Origin: Kwoniella bestiolae CBS 10118
Lineage: Eukaryota; Basidiomycota; Tremellomycetes; Tremellales; Cryptococcaceae
Length of the DNA stretch: 64,000 nucleotides
Assembly (NCBI RefSeq): GCF_000512585.2
Contig: NC_089246.1
Span: 1 to 64,000 of the forward strand
Direction of reading: 5' to 3'
Numbering within the stretch: the first letter of the stretch is position 1; each line of letters starts with the position of its first letter. The notes beneath the pieces were generated by a model. The model had not been told where the DNA came from, ran no database searches, and saw nothing but the letters and a program-made list of their open reading frames with translations. A program made the translations under genes and the position numbers. Shown one piece after another: positions 1 to 8,466 of the stretch.

Positions 1-142
1 CCCTAACCCCTAACCCCTAACCCCCTAACCCCTAACCCCCTAACCCCTAACCCCTAACCCCTAACCCCCTAACCCCCTAACCCCCTAACCCCTAACCCCT
101 AACCCCTAACCCCTAACCCCCTAACCCCTAACCCCCTAACCC
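1..142. repeat. Terminal telomere, C-strand
   Basis: Uninterrupted array of CCCCTAA and CCCCCTAA units (G-strand TTAGGGG/TTAGGGGG), mixed 7- and 8-bp spacing, starting at base 1. The C-rich strand reads 5' to 3' away from the end, which is correct for a left chromosome end. The unit type is that of tremellomycete yeasts. Confidence 0.97.
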
Positions 143-235
143 TCCTCCTCCTAACCCTAACCCTCCACCTCCTCCTAACCCTAACCCTCCACCTCCTCCT
201 AACCCTCCCCCTCCCCTCTCTCTTCCCTCCTCTGA
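143..235. repeat. Degenerate telomere-variant repeats
   Basis: The perfect telomere gives way to six-base CCCTAA units interspersed with CCTCC/CCACCTCC blocks. A 24-bp composite (two CCCTAA-like units followed by CCTCCACCTCCTC-type sequence) occurs twice from about 151 to 198 and then decays into pyrimidine-rich sequence. This is the typical proximal edge of a telomere where variant units become fixed. Confidence 0.85.
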
Positions 236-247
236 TCAAATTGATGT

Positions 248-694
248 TTAGCCAGTGATTCTTTGGATTACTTCATCAATTTCTTGGATCCTTCTGGCTG
301 TTTGATCATTGCCAATCTCATAGACAGTCAGAGTCCTGTTAAGACTTCTTATAAGCTCCTCAAGTCTTCTAGCTTGTCTTCTCATCTCCAACATCTTAGC
401 TCTAAGGGCTTGGTTGGTAGTGTGTGGTTGTTCAGACCTGACACAAGGCTTACCAGCTAGATGACAGGGAGCACATCTACCAGTAGGCTTAGCTACACAG
501 AGAAGTCCATCCTTGATACACTTGGCACAGCCAATAGCTTGGACTACCCCTTCCTCCAGAGTTTCATTGTGTCTTCTATGTCTGTCAATCTTGGTTTGGG
601 ACCAGGCTGGTGAAGGTTGATAGTCTGGTGGTGGTGCAGTTGAGTTGGCATCAGTGAGGTAATCTGGTGGAAGATCAGTTGATGAGGAAGACAT
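248..694 (-). CDS. Small protein with Zn2Cys6-like cysteine cluster and coiled coil
   Basis: A 148-residue single-exon reading frame starting at ATG (692-694). Residues 56-84 place six cysteines as C-X2-C-X6-C-X7-C-X2-C-X6-C, which fits the spacing of a fungal binuclear zinc cluster. The basic residues normally found after the second cysteine (C-R-x-x-K-x-K-C) are absent; both halves resemble the second half of a normal cluster (CAKCIKDGLLC, CAPCHLAGKPC). Residues about 95-125 are rich in Leu/Arg/Glu and probably coiled. The N-terminus is Ser/Pro-rich and disordered. It is the most telomere-proximal gene and lies back to back with the 14-bp minisatellite. I do not recognise a named family. 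DNA binding or zinc binding is an inference from the cysteine spacing. It could be part of the same subtelomeric cassette as the two genes that follow. Confidence 0.6.
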   Translation of the reverse strand: MSSSSTDLPPDYLTDANSTAPPPDYQPSPAWSQTKIDRHRRHNETLEEGVVQAIGCAKCIKDGLLCVAKPTGRCAPCHLAGKPCVRSEQPHTTNQALRAKMLEMRRQARRLEELIRSLNRTLTVYEIGNDQTARRIQEIDEVIQRITG

Positions 695-826
695 GTTGAT
701 TGTATGGTGGTGATGTAAAAGTATAAAGTAAAAGAGATAGTTGGGGGAAAAAAAAGAAAAAGTGGGAATAGGTGTTGTTTATATATGTTGCAAAGTGAAT
801 TTTTTTTTTCACTTGCTTAGTAAGCT

Positions 827-984
827 GCAAGCCATCTTTTGCAAGCCATCTCTTTTAAGCCATCTTTTGCAAGCCACTTTTTGCAAGCCATCTTTTGCAA
901 GCCACTTTTTGCAAGCCATCTTTTGCAAGCCATCTTTTGCAAGCCACTTTTTGCAAGCCATCTTTTGCAAGCCATCTTTTTGAA
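827..984. repeat. 14-bp minisatellite
   Basis: Eleven units of GCAAGCCAYYTTTT begin at 827, 841, 855, 869, 883, 897, 911, 925, 939, 953 and 967, an exact 14-bp period with only C/T and occasional base changes. It is followed by two copies about 27 bp apart of a GACCAGCCGCTTTTTG unit (995 and 1022). Open frames across it encode only the repeat and are not genes. It sits in the upstream region of the small minus-strand gene that starts at 694. Confidence 0.95.
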
Positions 985-1047
985 ATAATTTTCTGACCAG
1001 CCGCTTTTTGAAAAACTTTTTGACCAGCCGCTTTTTGAAAAATTTTT

Positions 1048-1060
1048 TGGGCCATGACCA
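1048..1060 (+). promoter_or_regulatory. Repeated 13-mer TGGGCCATGACCA (copy 1)
   Basis: An identical 13-mer occurs at 1719-1731 upstream of the glycosylase gene. A related GCATGGGCCARGGAGTAAAA motif occurs twice upstream of the zinc-finger gene (3821 and 3993). Shared placement in front of cassette genes suggests a common cis element. Function is unknown. Confidence 0.4.
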
Positions 1061-1258
1061 GCTATTTTTTGATTTCATTTTTCAGGTGATTTTTTTTCCC
1101 CAAAATCTGAGTGTCAATCGGATGACTCACAGAGGGATGCTACGCACGGTGCTGCATTTCTCTGCGCTCTCGTCAGAGTCACTCCATACAAAACTGGCTT
1201 GATTCGTATGGGGCCTTCAAGATTATTGCGCTCTTGACAGAGGGGATTCATACAACTT

Positions 1259-1634
1259 TGCGATAGTTTGCGCCCATTATTCTCCATACAAGTTGCGACT
1301 AGTCGCTGTAGGGTAAGGTGTGACCAGCTTAAGGATAGGCAATGCGACAGGCTGCGATTCTCCGTCAAGTCAACATGCGATGGGTTGCGCTGGGTAGTGG
1401 TGCTGGTGCGACAGGTTGCGATTCTACGACCCATCATATGCGATGAGTTGCGCTGTACTATGGTGCGACCATCTGCGCCACAAATGAAGGTGGTGCGACA
1501 GGTTGCGATTCTCCGTGATATAATATGCGACCAGTTGCGCGCTGAGTTGAGTTGCGTTGCGATAAGTTGCGCTGGGTATGTAGACATTGCGACAGATTGC
1601 GATTCTCCGTCAAGGCAATTGCGATGGGCTGCGC
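1259..1634 (+). repeat. Phased TGCGA half-site array 1 (forward)
   Basis: Pairs of TGCG(A/C) half-sites with start-to-start spacing of exactly 10 bp begin at 1259, 1343, 1376, 1407, 1439, 1464, 1494, 1526, 1558, 1588 and 1620. From 1343 on, pair-to-pair steps are 33, 31, 32, 25, 30, 32, 32, 30 and 32 bp, close to three helical turns. The core is TGCGACAGGTTGCGA. Sequence between pairs is not conserved as a coding frame. It lies directly upstream of the glycosylase gene. It resembles a helically phased multi-site binding platform or the subterminal repeats of a transposon. Confidence 0.85.
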
Positions 1635-1640
1635 TGGCTG

Positions 1641-1903
1641 TCCCCCCATGATTGGTATACGATGAGATATATCTGTTGAGGATGTGTCGCACCATGTCAG
1701 AGATATGTCGGAGTGATATGGGCCATGACCAACTTTGGATCAGGATTGGTCGTTTGGTCTTGAAATTGGATATCAAGGTGGTTGCATGCACGCAAAGTCA
1801 TGGATACTCAATGTCAACTGATAGATATATATATCCCAGCTGATGCCCGTGATCGTGTCTCTGTTCTCAACTCAACAATATATTTGCTATATTCTCATCC
1901 ACC
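1641..1903 (+). promoter_or_regulatory. Probable promoter of the glycosylase-like gene
   Basis: Contains the second copy of the 13-mer TGGGCCATGACCA (1719-1731) and a TATA-rich run (GATATATATATAT, about 1824-1835) some 75 bp before the ATG at 1904. No other gene is visible here. Assigned by position and composition only. Confidence 0.4.
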
Positions 1904-3461
1904 ATGCCGGAGCTATTCGAGATCAAAGCATTTGCCGCTCTCCTCAAGGCATCTCTCACCGATACACCTCAACACTTTACGATCGTCACCTATCCGAAGC
2001 ACTGTGGTAAAGATGCGATCATCAACAAAGCCGATGCCGAAGCTGCGATGGGTACTCCGATTCAAGTGGCTCTGACCAAGTCAGACATCTCTTCCTATGG
2101 TAAAGAGCTGGTCATCCGGATCAGTCCCACCCGGGTTCTCATCTGTCACTTTGCTCTTCATGGTCATGCGGTCACCCTGTCACCACAGCAACTCAAGATG
2201 GCCGATGTCTGTCGAGAGGCAGGACTCCCACCTTTCACACCACTCATCTTCCGAGCTCTCGGTGATCACAACTCAATTGCAGTCATCGATAGGAACAAGC
2301 TGTGCCGACTGGCTTTTGTTCAACTCAAGGATGGTGAACTCTTTGAGACTTGTAGGACACAAGGTAGAGGTCCTTGTCCTGTCAAGGAGTCCGAGCCGTT
2401 TGAGCAACTGGTACGATCCATTCCCTCCCGAGGTTATATCAAACGGAACTTTTCTCCTATTGCCCATTATATCTATTCAAAGTAAGTCATCGGACTTGGG
2501 ACTTGGGTCAGTATGCCAGCTGCTGACAGTGATATGTAGCCAGGATCTATTCAATGGGTTCGGTGGTTGTATGATCAACGAGCTCCTCTTCTATGCCGCC
2601 ATCCATCCCCTCACACCCACCAACATAGTCTTCAATCCAGATGACACCCGCTATGTGGAACGACTGTTCAAGTCAATCTTCAGCTCCACAGCTTACACCA
2701 ATAATGTCATACTCACAGCGGAACGGGCAGGTAGGATGGGTAATGGGTTTCATCATCCGATGGGTCCGACACAGTACAGGAAGAAGATCACCCGAGTCTA
2801 CCGCAAGACAGGACCAACTGGCAACACTTATGTCCCAATCGAACTGGCTCAAGCAATGATTGACCGAGGCCAGGTCAAACCTATTCCCATCTCCCCAACC
2901 CGGGTCAACAGACAAGCCCGAACTCCAACTCTGCGTATGTCCCTCCCTCTTCACTGTGTCAGACACATCAAGGGCAAGTCCGGCAGGTACTACTACACAG
3001 TCATCGACAACTTCCCTCATCCACCTCCGGAAAAGGTCAAGTGGGAGGTCATCCCTCGGTTCTCACCTGGCTATCGGTCTCAAGAGCTATTGCTGGACAA
3101 GGCAGAGCCGTCGATAGGATGGGCCAGCTTCTTTGACACTCAGACCATGCTGAGGATTGAGAGCAGTGCACCTCTCAGGAGACATGCCGACACCTCAGCA
3201 GGACATGGTCGACCAGTCAAGACTCGGATGCTGGCTGCTCATCGAGCCAAGGTGCCAGCTGCAATGATGACACTGTTCAGCAGAGTTCCTGCCAACATGC
3301 TGGCCGACACTTTACAAGCTGGTCAAGCTGGCAAGGATCAACTACAGACTTGGTTTCTAGCATGGACTCAAGAGCATGAGATGGCCAGCCGAGAGGTTCA
3401 AGGGGTGTTGGCTGGTGATGCAGAACAGGAGGGAGAGGAGCTCGAGGTGATGACCAAGTAG
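1904..3461 (+). CDS. Fpg/Nei-type DNA glycosylase homologue with C-terminal extension
   Basis: Two exons (1904-2481 and 2540-3461; the 58-nt intron has GTAAGT, a CTGAC branch site and TAG). The product is about 499 residues. The N-terminus MPELFE keeps the Pro2 and Glu3 catalytic residues of the Fpg/Nei family, the first being the Schiff-base nucleophile once Met is removed. A GKELVI segment near residue 68 fits the conserved lysine strand. The spliced junction restores a helix-two-turn-helix signature (NQDLFNGFGGCMINE...IHP). The usual GIGN asparagine is replaced by glycine, and the C-terminal four-cysteine zinc finger is not evident, so lesion recognition may differ. The last ~200 residues are an unrecognised extension. 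The family normally excises oxidised purines or pyrimidines by base excision with AP lyase activity. Flanking inverted site arrays and the subtelomeric location suggest a mobile or telomere-linked role, which is inference. Confidence 0.8.
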
Positions 3462-3483
3462 GATAGGTATGCATAGAGATATG

Positions 3484-3660
3484 GCGCAGATGATCGCAGG
3501 AATCTAGAGTGCTCACCATAGCAAGTCGCAATGGATCGCAACCCATCCATCTTCTGGCGCAACCTATCGCAAGTCCCACCAGGCTTTGTCGCAACCTGTC
3601 GCAGCTAGCATACATGCAGTCGCATCCTGTCGCAGAGGGATGGGTCGCAATCTGTCGCAG
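3484..3660 (-). repeat. Phased TGCGA half-site array 2 (reverse)
   Basis: Six pairs of CGCA half-sites (reverse complement of array 1; core TCGCAACCTGTCGCA), each pair exactly 10 bp apart, begin at 3485, 3527, 3558, 3590, 3621 and 3646. Steps of 31, 32 and 31 bp dominate. The array starts 24 bp after the stop codon of the glycosylase-like gene and is inverted relative to array 1. Confidence 0.85.
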
Positions 3661-3771
3661 GGGGAGTTGTGATGACGAGGTGAAAGATATAGGTCGGTGG
3701 AAGGGATTTGTTGGGAACCTCATCAGTGGACAGGGACATCGGAAGGGGAGGAACCAGAGGTGATAGAGGAT

Positions 3772-4020
3772 CAGTTGTTAGCTCATATGATAGCTGGGAT
3801 GAAGTATGATCCACTGGTATGCATGGGCCAAGGAGTAAAAACCAGCTGGAATTTATATAGGGCATCAGAGGTGACTGGACTATGGTGGGGAGGAGAGTCG
3901 GAAGGGATGGCTGATTGGTAGACTCACAGAGGTGACAGAGCTTCAGTTGATAGCTCATATGATAGCTGAGGTCGAGTATAAGAAGATAGTATGCATGGGC
4001 CAGGGAGTAAAAATCAATTG
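3772..4020 (+). repeat. ~171-bp direct duplication upstream of the zinc-finger gene
   Basis: Two diverged copies begin at about 3772 and 3943. Both contain a CAGTTG-TAGCTCATATGATAGCTG block followed by GCATGGGCCARGGAGTAAAAA (3821 and 3993). Spacing is 171-172 bp. No gene is evident between 3661 and 4172, so this looks like a duplicated promoter or upstream element of the gene at 4173. Confidence 0.65.
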
Positions 4021-4172
4021 GTTGTACACAAGTGCAGTACATCAACGAGAGACACACAAGACATGGAAGGTGATCTTGATGCCGTCATTGAGGATGTTAA
4101 ACTTTCCTGAGAGTACCTACTGAACGGTCATATCGTATTCTCATATTGTGATACCATTGCTCTTCCACCACC

Positions 4173-6738
4173 ATGCCCAGTGAAAACCACGCCGACCGCT
4201 CAGGAAAGTGCAACCTATGTGAGAAAGACTATGCGGACTTGTTGGATCATATCAAGAAGAAGCACAAGGGTCACAAGTTCACCGCAGGTGAGATCTCCAA
4301 CACTGAGGTAATCATCTGCACCTGTGGTCGAGTGGTGCTCAATCAAGCAGGACTTCGCAAGCACAAGACTCGGTTCCACTGTCCCGATTATTCACCCATC
4401 CATCGTCCCAAGCGGTCACCCAGCTCATCTCTAACACCGGCTCCCTCAATAGCATCTCTCCTCCGTCACTCATCTATCAGTTCTCCCTTGAGCTCACCTG
4501 GTCCATCCTCATCCCGTGCCAGACCACTGTCAAGTTCTCCCTTGACACCTCCTCCAGCATCCTCCTCTCTTATCCGACCTTCACCATTGTACTCCCCTTG
4601 ACCTCACCCCTCAGCTCTCCATTGACCACACCACCTCTTCGAACTCCTTCAACACCAGCGACTCCATCAAGAGATGCGGCTCAATCCTTATCACCCAGCA
4701 GCTTGCCCAGCAGCTTGCCCGTCACTGGGTTACAGCTCAACTCCCCTCTCCCATCCGTTCCTCCTCAAGGCTGATAGCTCCGGTGTCTTATGTCTATGAA
4801 CCTTTTACAGATGATGATATGGAGGTGGATCAGCTGGAGGGGAGGAGGAGCCGGAAGAGATAGAAATGATAGCACTATCTGACAATGGTTCTTCCTGGTC
4901 AAACAATAGATCGGACTCTGAAGATGATGAGGACGAGACGGTGGGGCCAAGAATGGTATTATCCCCTTCCTCAATGTCGTCCACCCCCCTATCATCCAGT
5001 CTCCCATTCAGTCTCCCGCACCTTTCCTTCCGTCACCACCACCACCTGCTCCTGATGGACTCCAAACCCCTTCACTCCAGCCCTTACTCTGTCTCCCCTC
5101 GACCATCACCTCCTCCGTCCCAACCTCAGCTTTCTCCCCTCGGCAATCACCACCTCTCTCACAGTCTCCTCCCTCCGGTCCATCACTTCCGACACCGTCC
5201 CATCTGGTGGGTGGTCACCACCTCCTGCACCACCACCCGAACCACAGTTTGATATCAGAGATCTCCCGTTCATGGAAGGATTTCAGATGCTTCCCGATGT
5301 GGTGGAGGGCAGGATGGCTCAGCTGAGGAGGAAGCCTATGGATGTGGATAGATGGGAGCTGGTACTGTCACCCGAGGAGTACCTTTGCAGGTTTGAGAGT
5401 TCCCTGGCCGATGTCCAACTCATCAGCAGGGCTCCCACCAGGAAGCTCCACACCACCTACCACCGAGGTCCTGCCTTTGACCGATACCTCCTCCTGGCCG
5501 AAGCTACCCATCAGCTCTGGGTGGGAACTCAGTACAAGGATGGGTTCTTTGAAGAACTCAACAGGTATCAAGTGGCCCAGCCCGGTCGGATGGTTCACCA
5601 AGCTACCCTCGGCAATGTCCATGTCCCCACCTCCGTCTTTGTCCACTGTCTCATCTCGGCTGGTTGTGATGCCATCCGACTCAAAGCCTACGGTCAGAAG
5701 ATGCCCATCCTGAATAGGTTCCTCACCACCGAGCCTGCCCAAGTGGATCACAAGTGGGCAGAGCACAACGAGTGGGACATAGGTACCAGCTTTGGGTCTG
5801 ACTACATCTGGTTGTTCCACTCGGCCACCGGTGTCCACCATGGCGTCCGTCATTATCCCATGATGGTGCCAGGCTCGCTTGACTTTGGGACCGTCAACCT
5901 GCAAGCCATGGATGACAACCGTCGTCAGTTCTCTGTGAAGATCTACCCGAGGATCGTCCATGTGATCAAGTCATTCAACAGTCATCTCCAAGGGGGTATC
6001 CCCAAGACACTCCGGGGCATACGGTACCAGGTCAACTCGGCTTTGAGGATGATCCACAGTCTGACAAGCAAGGATGACAAGGGATTGGGTGGGTTCAGGA
6101 TAGAGGTCACCGTCAGAGCACCCAGCCTGAAGGAGGCTACAAGGATAGTGGGTGCCACCCGATTCTTTGATCCTTCCTACTGGCTGGGCCGGGGTGATGG
6201 ACCCCACTTCCGTCACCCGCTGGATGCCAAGCTGGTCAGCAGGGAGGCCTTCCTGCAGAATGCCCACTGGGTGTATGATCAGGCCGAGACCAACCGGATC
6301 TTCAGCGGTCGGGATGGTGACAAGCCAAGCAAAGCTCAGATTCAAGCTCTCACCGACATCCTCAATGGTCTGGGATGGAATGCAGGCTTCCGCAAACCCA
6401 GCAAGTCTATGTCCCAAACAGCCTGGTGGACCGGAACTCCAGAGGTGGATCCTACCTGCTTCCCTGCTCTCTCAGCCAAGTATCACTCTGATCAACAGAT
6501 CAGCAGGGTCTATGATCTGGCTCGGAACTCCATGGCCAATGGTATGCTTCCCTGCAAGAAGGAACCCGATGGACATCGTCACCACTACCAGCGGAACAAC
6601 CCTTCACCATTCAGGATCAGGTGTGCGGCTCCTGGTTGTAACCACAGGCTGGCTCGGGAGGGGATTCTGAGGTGGATAGCAGAGCTGGTCACCGCTGGGT
6701 TGATAGACGTCCCAGATTTGGAGCTGGAAGGGGACTGA
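4173..6738 (+). pseudogene. C2H2 zinc-finger protein with unrecognised C-terminal domain, interrupted by apparent 1-base deletions
   Basis: The first part (4173-4601) encodes two zinc-finger-like units: CNLCEKDYADLLDHIKKKH and CTCGRVVLNQAGLRKHKTRFH. A long Ser/Pro-rich linker with an acidic patch follows (about 4600-5270). It is coding in style but jumps frame five times, always in the sense expected for loss of one base, at or beside short C or G runs near 4595, 4770, 4840, 4988 and 5200. From about 5220 one open frame runs to the stop at 6736-6738 (first in-frame ATG 5272, 488 residues). It ends in a Cys/His-rich segment (CKKEPDGHRHH, then IRCAAPGCNH). If the frame is continuous the protein is roughly 850 residues. 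I recognise no catalytic domain. Alternatives are a real decayed gene, uncorrected homopolymer errors in a multicopy subtelomeric sequence, or unrecognised introns. Array 3 starts about 10 bp after the stop. Confidence 0.6.
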
Positions 6739-6747
6739 GTAAGGTGA

Positions 6748-6910
6748 GTGTCGCATGTCGCATTCTGTCGCATCCCTCTCCACCACCTGGCGCACACTGT
6801 CGCCCATCCCTCCCCCTCCAGCGCACACTGTTGCAGCTCTCACCATAGACTGTCGCATCCTGTCGCAGGTGACCTCCCAGATGTGCAAGCTCTGCGATCC
6901 CCTGCGACAC
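6748..6910 (-). repeat. Phased TGCGA half-site array 3 (mostly reverse)
   Basis: Reverse-oriented CGCA pairs with 10-bp spacing begin at 6759, 6791, 6822 (second half degenerate) and 6854, in steps of 32, 31 and 32 bp. A final pair at 6893/6903 is in the forward orientation. The array follows the zinc-finger gene just as array 2 follows the glycosylase gene. Confidence 0.8.
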
Positions 6911-7010
6911 TGTGTTACAGACTGTACGGTGAACGCTGACTGTGAGATGATCGGGTGCTGACCGGTACAGCCCATGCTGAAATTTGATCCCGTCACCCAC
7001 CCCACCAGTG

Positions 7011-8210
7011 TACCGAGTGGGTGAAAATTAATTTCCATGCATACATCTCAAGTCCTACGCATGTACAAGGATTTTATGCTGACAGAGTAGCTTTCCCTCT
7101 ACCAGATGATATAGGTTTGGTTGCTTGAATGCATGCGTGGAGGTCATCGGGAGGCTACTGGGTCACCACCGGCTAAGGGGTCAGGCTAAGGGGTCAGAGG
7201 TCCGAGTGAGTGAAAATAAATTCTCACTCATCACACATCACTCCCATGCATGTGAGACTATTTTATTCTGACTGACCGAGTCGCTCCCTACCAGGTAGCA
7301 TACATTCTGTCCCACTCATACATACCTGGTCGACACTCTGGAGGATTTTCAGGCTGCCGGTCTAAGGGGTCAGATTTGATCCCGGGCTAAGGGGTCAGAC
7401 CACCGAGTGAGTGGAAATAAATTCTCACTCATCACACATCACTCCCATGCATGGCAGACTATTTTATCCTGCCTGACCGAGTCTCTCTCTACCAGGTGAT
7501 ATCCATTTGGTTGCTTGAATGCGTCGATGGAGGTCAACGGGAGCAGACTTGGTCATCGACCCCTAAGGGGTCAAGTTAAGGGGTCGGACCACCGGGTGAG
7601 TGAAAATAAATTCTCACTCATCACACATCACTCCCATGCATGTGAGACTATTTTATTCTGACTGACCGAGTCGCTCCCTACCAGGTAGCATACATTCTGT
7701 CCCACTCATACATACCTGGTCGACACTCTGGAGGATTTTCAGGCTGCCGGTCTAAGGGGTCAGATTTGATCCCGGGCTAAGGGGTCAGACCACCGAGTGA
7801 GTGGAAATAAATTCTCACTCATCACACATCACTCCCATGCATGGCAGACTATTTTATCCTGGCTGACCGAGTCTCTCTCTACCAGGTGATATCCATTTGG
7901 TTGCTTGAATGCGTCGATGGAGGTCAACGGGAGCAGACTTAGTCATTGACCCTAAGGGGTCAAGTTAAGGGGTCGGACCACCGGGTGAGTGAAAATAAAT
8001 TCTCATTCATCACACATCACTCCCATGCATATGGAACTATTTTATCCTGGCGCTGACCGAGTCCTTCTCTACCAGATGACATAACTCCTATCACATACAT
8101 GCTTGCATGGTCGGTAATCTGACGGATTTTCATCCACCCAGATTTGATCCCGGGTTAAGGGGTCCGTCCAACCGGTCAAGGTGAAAATCTTTTTTCATGC
8201 ATCCCACATC
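7011..8210. repeat. Subtelomeric higher-order tandem repeat
   Basis: Seven monomers of 188-201 bp. The shared TGAAAATAAATTC-type box begins at about 7020, 7211, 7412, 7601, 7802, 7990 and 8182. Monomers alternate in type, giving a near-identical 390-bp higher-order unit (7211-7600 and 7601-7989). Each monomer carries a CTCCCATGCATG box, an ACTATTTTAT box, an ACCGAGTC box and a TAAGGGGTC motif. The outer copies (7020 and 8182) are diverged. No coding frame spans it. The stretch 6911-7010 holds nothing recognisable. Confidence 0.92.
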
Positions 8211-8332
8211 CCACCCAGCTCCATTTCGACTTCAGATTCGGGATCGGCGCCCTCGGCTCTGCCAGATAGGCCTCTCAGATGCATGCATGAAAATTTCACC
8301 CCGACGGTCCCCCCCAGGTCCGGTCCGAGGTG

Positions 8333-8348
8333 CCCCCCCCCCCCCCCC
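8333..8348. repeat. C16 homopolymer
   Basis: Sixteen consecutive cytosines, 19 bases before the interstitial telomere. The length should be treated as uncertain because long homopolymers are error-prone in sequencing. Confidence 0.8.
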
Positions 8349-8367
8349 TCCCGATAACGGGCGTTGA

Positions 8368-8403
8368 CCCCCTAACCCCCTAACCCCCTAACCCCCTAAC
8401 CCC
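8368..8403. repeat. Interstitial telomere
   Basis: Four perfect CCCCCTAA units followed by CCCC, in the same orientation as the terminal telomere. The array ends exactly where a transcription-factor exon fragment begins, which is the expected footprint of telomere addition to a broken chromosome end that was later extended by subtelomeric sequence. Confidence 0.95.
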
Positions 8404-8466
8404 GGTGTTGCGCATCTCCGCGCGCAGATTCTCAAAATCATCTTCTATGGCGGTTCCGAGTATCTC
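8404..8466 (-). pseudogene. Truncated exon of a fungal transcription-factor gene
   Basis: On the minus strand this reads as an exon starting after a TTTTAG acceptor (8467-8468) and encoding AIEDDFENLRAEMRNT. This matches the coiled-coil linker ALEDEFENLRAQMRNIG encoded near 25010-25070 in the regulator at 21890-25446. About 42 of 49 nucleotides are identical to 25017-25065. The exon is cut off at 8404 by telomeric repeats, with no remainder of the gene. Either a paralogous regulator gene stood here or the fragment was captured. Bases 8467-8867 show no other recognisable gene and form the 3' flank of the next one. Confidence 0.75.

Noticed and set aside
741..1078. Open frames on both strands across 741-1078 encoding repetitive Ala/Lys/Leu/Cys peptides
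   Set aside because: They are translations of the exact 14-bp minisatellite (a non-multiple of 3 cycling through frames) with no independent coding signal.
1259..1634. CRISPR-like array
   Set aside because: Repeat cores are only ~15 bp and degenerate, spacers are ~17 bp, and the host is a eukaryote with introns and telomeres.
1268..1791. Arg/Cys-rich open frames over 1268-1791
   Set aside because: They follow the phased TGCGA array; the periodic DNA motif, not protein conservation, explains them.
2936..2963. Possible 28-nt intron (GTATGT...CAG) in the glycosylase-like gene
   Set aside because: Shorter than any other intron in the window and not needed to keep the frame.
5368..5961. Long antisense open frames opposite the zinc-finger gene (5368-5961, 5971-6417)
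   Set aside because: Shadow frames produced by codon bias of the sense gene; no recognisable domain.
7011..8210. Centromeric or ribosomal DNA repeat
   Set aside because: The monomers are adjacent to telomere sequence and show no rRNA similarity or retrotransposon content.
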